From Lentzea aerocolonigenes (GTDB taxonomy: Bacteria; Actinomycetota; Actinomycetes; Mycobacteriales; Pseudonocardiaceae), in assembly GCF_000955955.1 (NCBI RefSeq), contig NZ_JYJG01000400.1, positions 1-10,446 on the forward strand: a DNA stretch of 10,446 nucleotides. The letters are read 5' to 3'. Shown one piece after another: positions 6,661 to 10,446 of this stretch (within the stretch, counting starts at the first letter, position 1; every line of letters begins with the position of its first letter). Position numbers and translations under genes: made by a program. The notes beneath the pieces are model-generated. The model was not told where the DNA came from, did no database searches, and was given only the letters and a program-made list of their open reading frames with translations.

Positions 6661-7706
6661 CTACCCACTCCTGCCAGATCCAGAGCCTCGGCCGCGGTGC
6701 GAAGGCCCGCGATCCCCTGCTCCAGATCTTGCAGCATCGGCGAAATGGACAGCGTGGTGACCCCCGCGGCGGCGAGAGCCTTCATCCGGTCTGCTATGCG
6801 CTCCTTCGGGCCCAGCAACGACGTCGCGTCCAGGAACTCCAGCGGAATCGCCGCCATCGCACCGGCGTAGTCGCGCGCCAGGTACTTCTCCTGGATCTCC
6901 TCGGCCTGAGCCGGGAAACCCATGCGCACCATCAGGTTGTTGTAGAAGTTCTGCTTACGCGAACCCATCCCGCCCACGTACAGCGCCGTGTACGCACGCA
7001 CCGGGTCCGCGCACGTCTTCCAGTCGTCACCGACGATCAACGGCACGGTCGGCACCACGTCGAAACCGTCCATCGTCTTGCCGGCCTTCTCCCGGCCCGC
7101 CTTCACGCTGGCAAGCGACTCGCCGGAGAACTCGGGCGAGAAGAAGATCGCCAGCCAGCCGTCCGCGATCTCACCCGTGAGCTCCAGGTTCTTCGGACCG
7201 ACCGAAGCCAGGTAGATCGGGATCTGGTCGCGCACCGGGTGCACGGTCAGCTGCAACGCCTTACCGGGACCGTCCGGCAACGGGAGCGTGTAGTGCTCAC
7301 CCTCGTACCGCAGCTTCTCGCGCGAGAGAGCCTTCCGCACGATCTCCACGTACTCACGCGTGCGCGCCAGAGGCTTGTCGAACCGCACACCGTGCCAGCC
7401 CTCCGACACCTGCGGACCCGACACGCCGAGACCCATCCGGAACCTGCCACCGGAGAGGGTGTCGAGCGTCGCCGCCGTCATCGCCGCCATCGCCGGCGTC
7501 CGCGCCGGAATCTGGAAGATCGCGCTGCCGACGTCGATGCGTTCGGTCTGCGCGGCCACCCACGAGAGCACCGTAGGCGCGTCGGAGCCGTAGGCCTCCG
7601 CGGCCCACACCACCGAAAAGCCGAGCCGGTCGGCCTCTTTGGCCAGCTCCAGGTTCGCGGCGTCGTTGCCGGCGCCCCAGTATCCGAGGTTCAATCCGAG
7701 CTTCAC
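6657..7706 (-). CDS. LLM-class F420-dependent oxidoreductase (Rv3520c-like)
   Basis: This gene encodes a 349-aa luciferase-like (bacterial luciferase alpha/F420) TIM-barrel oxidoreductase. The N-terminus [13 protein letters not shown] and the segments [10 protein letters not shown] (34-43), [16 protein letters not shown] (85-100), [18 protein letters not shown] (102-119) and [11 protein letters not shown] (181-191) are typical of the F420_Rv3520c subgroup. Such enzymes transfer hydride between the deazaflavin F420 and an unidentified substrate in the cytoplasm. The GTG at 7706 is chosen because it matches the family N-terminus; the frame extends 9 codons further but only into the promoter. 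A TAGGGT box 7 nt upstream suggests a leaderless mRNA. It is the first gene of the operon with uppP, overlapping it by 4 bp. The family is secure; the substrate and the reason for its link to uppP are unknown. Confidence 0.94.
   Translation of the reverse strand: MKLGLNLGYWGAGNDAANLELAKEADRLGFSVVWAAEAYGSDAPTVLSWVAAQTERIDVGSAIFQIPARTPAMAAMTAATLDTLSGGRFRMGLGVSGPQVSEGWHGVRFDKPLARTREYVEIVRKALSREKLRYEGEHYTLPLPDGPGKALQLTVHPVRDQIPIYLASVGPKNLELTGEIADGWLAIFFSPEFSGESLASVKAGREKAGKTMDGFDVVPTVPLIVGDDWKTCADPVRAYTALYVGGMGSRKQNFYNNLMVRMGFPAQAEEIQEKYLARDYAGAMAAIPLEFLDATSLLGPKERIADRMKALAAAGVTTLSISPMLQDLEQGIAGLRTAAEALDLAGVGS
6668..6672 (-). promoter_or_regulatory. Ribosome binding site deciding the TTG start of uppP
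   Basis: On the minus strand AGGAG (6672-6668) is followed by 7 nt and then TTG (6660-6658). It lies inside the last codons of the upstream gene. The next in-frame candidate start would delete part of the first conserved helix. Confidence 0.75.
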
Positions 7707-7713
7707 GGGCGAG

Positions 7714-7743
7714 ACCCTACCGGTCAGTAACACCGATTGCCAG
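7714..7743 (-). promoter_or_regulatory. Candidate leaderless promoter of the F420 oxidoreductase-uppP operon
   Basis: On the minus strand CTGGCA (7743-7738), 18 nt, then TAGGGT (7719-7714) resembles -35 and -10 boxes. Seven nt separate the -10 box from the GTG at 7706, so the first transcribed base would be at or next to the start codon. There is no good ribosome site upstream of the GTG, consistent with a leaderless mRNA. Confidence 0.5.
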
Positions 7744-7764
7744 GCTCAGCCGATGATCACCCCT

Positions 7765-7770
7765 TAGCAT
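7765..7770 (+). promoter_or_regulatory. Candidate leaderless -10 box of the aldo/keto reductase gene
   Basis: TAGCAT is followed by exactly 7 nt and the GTG at 7778, the same geometry as the divergent operon on the other strand. No ribosome binding site is visible and no clear -35 box is found at the normal distance. Confidence 0.45.
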
Positions 7771-7777
7771 CGCGCAC

Positions 7778-8743
7778 GTGGAACAGCGATACCTCGGCCG
7801 CAGCGGCCTCCGCGTGTCCAGAACGGCACTGGGCACGATGACGTGGGGACGCGACACCGACGCGGACGAGGCCGCCACCCAGCTCATGGCCTTCGCCGAC
7901 GCCGGCGGCACCCTCATCGACACCGCAGACGTCTACGTCGACGGCGAGTCCGAACGCATCCTCGGCGGCCTCCTGGGCGAAGTCGTCCCCCGCGACGAAC
8001 TGGTCATCGCCACCAAAGCCGTCGCACGCCGCTCCGAAGGACCATTCGGCGGAGGAGCCTCACGCGGAGCGCTCCTCAACGCCCTCGACGGATCCCTGCG
8101 ACGCATCGGCGTCGACCACATCGACCTCTGGCAGCTGCACGCCTGGGACGCGAACGTCCCCGTCGAAGAATCACTGTCCGCCCTGGACCACGCCGTCACC
8201 TCGGGAAAGGTCCGCTACGTCGGCGTGTCGAACTACAGCGGCTGGCAGCTCGCGACGGCCGTGATGACGCCCTCGACGTACCCCCTCATCTCCACCCAGG
8301 TCGAATACTCGCTGCTGGAGCGCGGGATCGAGCGTGAAGTCGCACCGGCGGCGTTGCACCACGGGCTCGGACTGCTGCCGTGGGCCCCCCTCGGCCGTGG
8401 CGTGCTCACCGGGAAGTACCGCAACGGCACCCCACCGGACTCCCGCGGCGCATCAGCGCACTTCGCGGGCTATGTCGAGCAGCACCGCAACGAGCGCGCC
8501 GCCCGGATCGTCCAAGCCGTCGCCACCGCGGCCGACGGGCTCGGGACCTCGGCGCTGTGCGTCGCACTGGCCTGGGTGCGGGACCGGCCCGGCGTCGTGG
8601 CCCCCGTCGTGGGCGCACGCGACACGAACCAGCTGATCGCATCACTGGAAGCCGAACAGCTCACGTTGCCACCCGCGATCAGGGCGGCTCTGGACGACGT
8701 CAGCGCGATCGAGCTGGCGTATCCCGAACGCCCGATGCCCTAG
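7778..8743 (+). CDS. Aldo/keto reductase
   Basis: This gene encodes a 321-aa NADP-dependent aldo/keto reductase of the (beta/alpha)8-barrel superfamily, closest in style to the YajO/Tas or voltage-channel-beta-like group. The catalytic tetrad is visible: D48 and Y53 in DTADVYVDGESE, K80 in VIATKAV and H121 in LWQLHAWD. Cofactor-binding features include VGVSNYSGWQL (148-158), QVEYSLLERGIE (174-185), PWAPLGRGVLTGKY (201-214) and VGARDTNQL (278-286). Length is normal for the family. The GTG start is the only one compatible with the N-terminal YLGRSGLRVS. It is transcribed away from the F420 oxidoreductase operon across 71 bp and probably has a leaderless mRNA. Its 3' end overlaps the convergent small membrane protein gene by 44 bp. 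The physiological carbonyl substrate cannot be read from the sequence. Confidence 0.95.
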   Translation: MEQRYLGRSGLRVSRTALGTMTWGRDTDADEAATQLMAFADAGGTLIDTADVYVDGESERILGGLLGEVVPRDELVIATKAVARRSEGPFGGGASRGALLNALDGSLRRIGVDHIDLWQLHAWDANVPVEESLSALDHAVTSGKVRYVGVSNYSGWQLATAVMTPSTYPLISTQVEYSLLERGIEREVAPAALHHGLGLLPWAPLGRGVLTGKYRNGTPPDSRGASAHFAGYVEQHRNERAARIVQAVATAADGLGTSALCVALAWVRDRPGVVAPVVGARDTNQLIASLEAEQLTLPPAIRAALDDVSAIELAYPERPMP

Positions 8744-9014
8744 CTCCGACCCATACCCCGGCACCCGCCAGCACCAGCAACCCGACGCCGCCGAGGAGCT
8801 TCGGCAGCTCGGCGGCACGACACTGCGCGTCCACACCCTCGAACTCCGCCTGGTGCGGCCCCTCGGTGAACACGTTTCCGCACCTCACACGCGCGTACTC
8901 ACTCATCAGGCCGCCCGACGAGTGCTCCCAGTTCACCTTCGTCGGCCCGAAGAACAACCAGCCCGCGACCGCGACGGCGAGCACCACTGCCACCCGCACC
9001 ACCCACCGGATCAT
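8700..9014 (-). CDS. Small two-helix membrane protein with paired-cysteine loop
   Basis: This gene is predicted to encode a 104-aa protein with one membrane helix at about residues 4-22 (basic MIRWVVR, then hydrophobic) and another at about 74-92. Between them is a loop of roughly 50 residues with two cysteines, C45 in VRCGNVF and C65 in AQCRAAE, which could form a disulfide outside the cell. I do not recognise a named family, but the layout (helix, CG-x-VF, a second Cys, helix, basic tail) resembles small actinobacterial membrane proteins of unknown function. The ATG at 9014 is preferred because a purine-rich AGGG lies 8 nt upstream. A GTG at 9035 would add seven residues. Its last 15 codons are antisense to the end of the aldo/keto reductase gene. 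Coding is supported by the membrane pattern and codon bias rather than by a homologue that I can name. Confidence 0.72.
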   Translation of the reverse strand: MIRWVVRVAVVLAVAVAGWLFFGPTKVNWEHSSGGLMSEYARVRCGNVFTEGPHQAEFEGVDAQCRAAELPKLLGGVGLLVLAGAGVWVGARASGVRDTPARSR

Positions 9015-9035
9015 GGAAAGCACCCTGCCTGCCAC

Positions 9036-9049
9036 CCGGTTTCAACCGG
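9036..9049. repeat. Perfect inverted repeat CCGGTT-TC-AACCGG
   Basis: Six-bp arms with a 2-nt spacer, 22 bp upstream of the membrane protein ATG on the minus strand. This position suits an operator or a hairpin in the 5' leader. No regulator gene lies next to it. Confidence 0.4.
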
Positions 9050-9134
9050 CTTTCACCATCGCCGACGCGGTGCGTCTTGGTGGTTTGTACGACCTTGGTT
9101 CGGGTTGCGTTCGTGAGCCTCGGAGAGGTTTGAT

Positions 9135-9200
9135 TTCAGGCTGCACTGAAGCAATAGAGGTAATTACGTAACACGGCCAAACGGGGTTTCACCCGACCCC
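9135..9200. promoter_or_regulatory. AT-rich cluster of four dyads upstream of the lipoprotein gene
   Basis: This gap lies between the divergent membrane protein and lipoprotein genes. It contains TTCAG-N6-CTGAA (9135-9150), the palindrome GTAATTAC (9160-9167), the overlapping palindrome TTACGTAA (9164-9171) and GGGGT-N8-ACCCC (9183-9200). The stretch 9129-9172 is clearly AT-rich against the genes. It probably holds promoter and operator sequences for one or both genes. TTGATT at 9130-9135 is a possible -35 box, but no convincing -10 box follows it. Confidence 0.4.
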
Positions 9201-9253
9201 TTGCGTGACCTCCGACCGAACGTCGTGGATGCTGGAAGACCACGACCTACCTC

Positions 9254-9259
9254 AGGAGG
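9254..9259 (+). promoter_or_regulatory. Ribosome binding site deciding the TTG start of the lipoprotein gene
   Basis: A perfect AGGAGG lies 8 nt before TTG at 9268. This start gives a short basic signal peptide ending in a lipobox. The longer frame from 9205 would place an acidic, non-signal sequence in front of it. Confidence 0.8.
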
Positions 9260-9267
9260 ACCCGATC

Positions 9268-9924
9268 TTGCGCCGGCTCGCTGCTCTGCTCTTGACCACC
9301 GCCACGCTGACCGCGTGCGGGCAGAGCGACAAGTCCCAGGATCCGCTGCAAGTGGCGGAGACGCTCGAAGCCGCCACCCCGGCCCACTCCCCCGCCCAGA
9401 ACGCCACGCCTCCCGGCACCATCACGCCCGGCGGCGAGTTCAAAGACGGCGGCACCACGCTGAAGTTCCAGGTCAACGGCAAGGACGTCGAACTCGACCG
9501 GCTGCGCAGCGCGGTGTTCGAGATGACCGAGGACGACAAGGGCGCCGAAACCCGAGGAGCCGGTCTGAGGGCGGGTGACGGCGCCACCAACGCCGTCGCC
9601 GACCGCTACGGCCGGCTGCTCGTCGTCGACACCCGCGGCGGCGAGTTCATCGCCTTCAGCGTCAACCCCCTGATCATGCGCCAGCGCTACCCCGTCCCCG
9701 GCAGCCCCTACGGCATCGCCTACGACGCCAAGCGCGACATCGCGTGGATCACGCTCACCGAGCGCAACGAGGTCGTCGGACTCAACGTCGCCGGCGGCGA
9801 ACCGGCAGAGAAGTACCGGTTCCCCACCGTGCGTCAGCCCAACACGGTCAGCGTCGACCAGGAATCCGGACACGTCACGGTGACGTCCGGCGACAACGGA
9901 GGGATACAGGTGATCTCGCCATGA
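9268..9924 (+). CDS. Lipoprotein with partial beta-propeller-like repeats
   Basis: This gene encodes a 218-aa predicted lipoprotein. From the TTG start the product begins MRRLAALLLTTATLTAC: two arginines, a hydrophobic core and the lipobox L14-T-A-C17, so it should be lipid-anchored on the outer face of the membrane. A low-complexity Pro/Thr/Ala-rich linker follows (about 22-58). The C-terminal half has about three repeats of 40-45 residues of YncE/NHL type (about 107-142, 145-187, 190-218), with motifs such as GRLLVVDTRGGEFIAFSV, PYGIAYDAKRDIAWITLTERNEVVGLNV and NTVSVDQESGHVTVTSGDNGGIQV. Three blades are too few for a closed propeller, so it may be a shortened relative of larger lipoproteins (LppL-like is possible) or may oligomerise. 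Its stop overlaps the next ATG (ATGA). No catalytic residues are apparent. The export call is good; the function is unknown. Confidence 0.88.
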   Translation: MRRLAALLLTTATLTACGQSDKSQDPLQVAETLEAATPAHSPAQNATPPGTITPGGEFKDGGTTLKFQVNGKDVELDRLRSAVFEMTEDDKGAETRGAGLRAGDGATNAVADRYGRLLVVDTRGGEFIAFSVNPLIMRQRYPVPGSPYGIAYDAKRDIAWITLTERNEVVGLNVAGGEPAEKYRFPTVRQPNTVSVDQESGHVTVTSGDNGGIQVISP

Positions 9925-10133
9925 ACGAAGGGGTGATCGACGGGGACTGGGAGTACCGGCCGCTGCGTCTGCCGCCCGGCATCTCCCGCCGCACCGCGAC
10001 CACGCAGCTGGCCATCCACGCCGAGTTCGCCGGCTGGGAACTGTCCCGCACGCTGCTCTACGGCGACGGCTCCCGCAAAGTCTGGCTGCGCCGCAAGCGC
10101 CAGCCCGCGCTGTTGCCAGGCCTCATCACCTGA
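9921..10133 (+). CDS. DUF5703-type small protein
   Basis: This gene encodes a 70-aa soluble protein with the pattern WEYRPLRLPPGISRRTATTQLAIHAEFAGWELSRTLLYGDGSRKVWLRRK. I recognise this from memory as the actinobacterial DUF5703 family. Two short strands (10-16, and 43-58 as a hairpin) around a helix at about 22-36 are suggested by the sequence. The C-terminal WLRRKRQ is strongly basic, which could allow nucleic acid or membrane-surface binding, but nothing is proven. The ATG at 9921 overlaps the lipoprotein stop codon (ATGA), so the two are translationally coupled. Its 3' end overlaps the convergent aldo/keto reductase gene by 8 bp. The function is unknown. Confidence 0.88.
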   Translation: MNEGVIDGDWEYRPLRLPPGISRRTATTQLAIHAEFAGWELSRTLLYGDGSRKVWLRRKRQPALLPGLIT

Positions 10134-10446
10134 CGACAACGCCCGACCCGAACGCGGCAGGCTCGCACTCCGCGATGAAGTCCGCCGGAAAGCCCCTCAC
10201 GAACGGGGCCGCCGCCGAAAGGCGCGCGACCGCTTCCGGCGGCAGATCCACCTCGCCCAGGCAGTCCGCGATCTGCTCCGGCGTCCGCGCGCCCACCAAC
10301 GGCAGCGCCCCCGAGTTCCGCACCCACGCCAGAGCCACCTGAGCCGGCGTAGCGCCCAACTCCTCCGCGACCGCCCGCACAGCCCCGGCCACGGCGACTT
10401 CCGTCCCGGTCAGCTGCCCCGCCCGTCGCGTGCCCCCGGACAGCTT
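10126..10446 (-). CDS. Aldo/keto reductase, C-terminal part (runs off the window)
   Basis: Only the last 106 codons are inside the window, and the frame is open to the right edge without a stop. The visible part has the C-terminal signature of aldo/keto reductases: a helix with ATPAQVALAWVRNSG, then LPLVGARTPEQIADCL, the NADP-binding barrel end, and DLPPEAVARLSAA. The catalytic tetrad lies outside the window. It is a second member of the family encoded at 7778-8743 but is not a close copy, since the shared residues are mainly family-conserved ones. It converges on the DUF5703-type gene with an 8-bp overlap and no terminator hairpin between them. Confidence 0.9.
   Translation of the reverse strand, partial: KLSGGTRRAGQLTGTEVAVAGAVRAVAEELGATPAQVALAWVRNSGALPLVGARTPEQIADCLGEVDLPPEAVARLSAAAPFVRGFPADFIAECEPAAFGSGVVVR

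Noticed and set aside
7778..10446. The two aldo/keto reductases as a recent tandem duplication
   Set aside because: Comparable C-terminal parts share mainly family-conserved residues, the orientations are opposite and three genes lie between. They are better seen as separate family members.
1..10446. CRISPR array, rRNA, insertion-sequence ends or riboswitch
   Set aside because: No regularly spaced long repeats, transposase gene, terminal inverted repeats or recognisable structured RNA were found on either strand by reading.

Overview
The window is high-GC DNA (about 70% in the genes) with GTG and TTG starts, a F420-dependent luciferase-like oxidoreductase, a DUF5703-type small protein and an MSMEG_4193-type phosphatase. 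This points to an actinomycete, probably of the order Pseudonocardiales (Lentzea, Saccharothrix or a relative). The genus is an inference from general familiarity, not from a search.

Left part (1-3055): a lone tyrosine recombinase gene begins at the window edge. It is followed by about 366 bp of gene-free DNA with lower GC content and several inverted and direct repeats. Then comes a secreted thermolysin-type (M4) zinc metalloprotease preproprotein, closed by a very strong hairpin with a perfect 15-bp stem.

Centre (3056-5158): a compact regulatory module. A YCII/DGPF-domain protein and an ECF42-type sigma factor with a long C-terminal helical-repeat extension form an overlapping two-gene operon. 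A SnoaL/NTF2-like protein is transcribed divergently. The 109-bp divergent gap holds the inverted repeat ATGTCGA-N16-TCGACAT. Read on either strand it gives the same promoter layout, TGTCGA-N17-CGAC, which matches the motif I recall for ECF42 sigma factors. The simplest reading is that the sigma factor turns on its own operon and the NTF2-like gene from one mirror-symmetric promoter. This is the most interesting signal in the window.

Right of centre (5130-7706, minus strand): a tightly packed operon runs F420-dependent oxidoreductase, undecaprenyl-diphosphatase UppP (TTG start overlapping the upstream stop by 4 bp), then a histidine-phosphatase family protein. The last gene overlaps the 3' end of the sigma factor gene by 29 bp. 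An aldo/keto reductase (7778-8743, plus) is divergent from this operon across a 71-bp gap. Both divergent genes have a TANNNT box exactly 7 nt before a GTG start, suggesting two leaderless mRNAs.

Right end (8700-10446): a small two-helix membrane protein (minus), a repeat-rich regulatory gap, a lipoprotein with beta-propeller-like sequence, translationally coupled (ATGA) to a DUF5703-type protein, and the C-terminal part of a second aldo/keto reductase running off the right edge. This half looks like conserved chromosome; the left end with its integrase looks more accessory.
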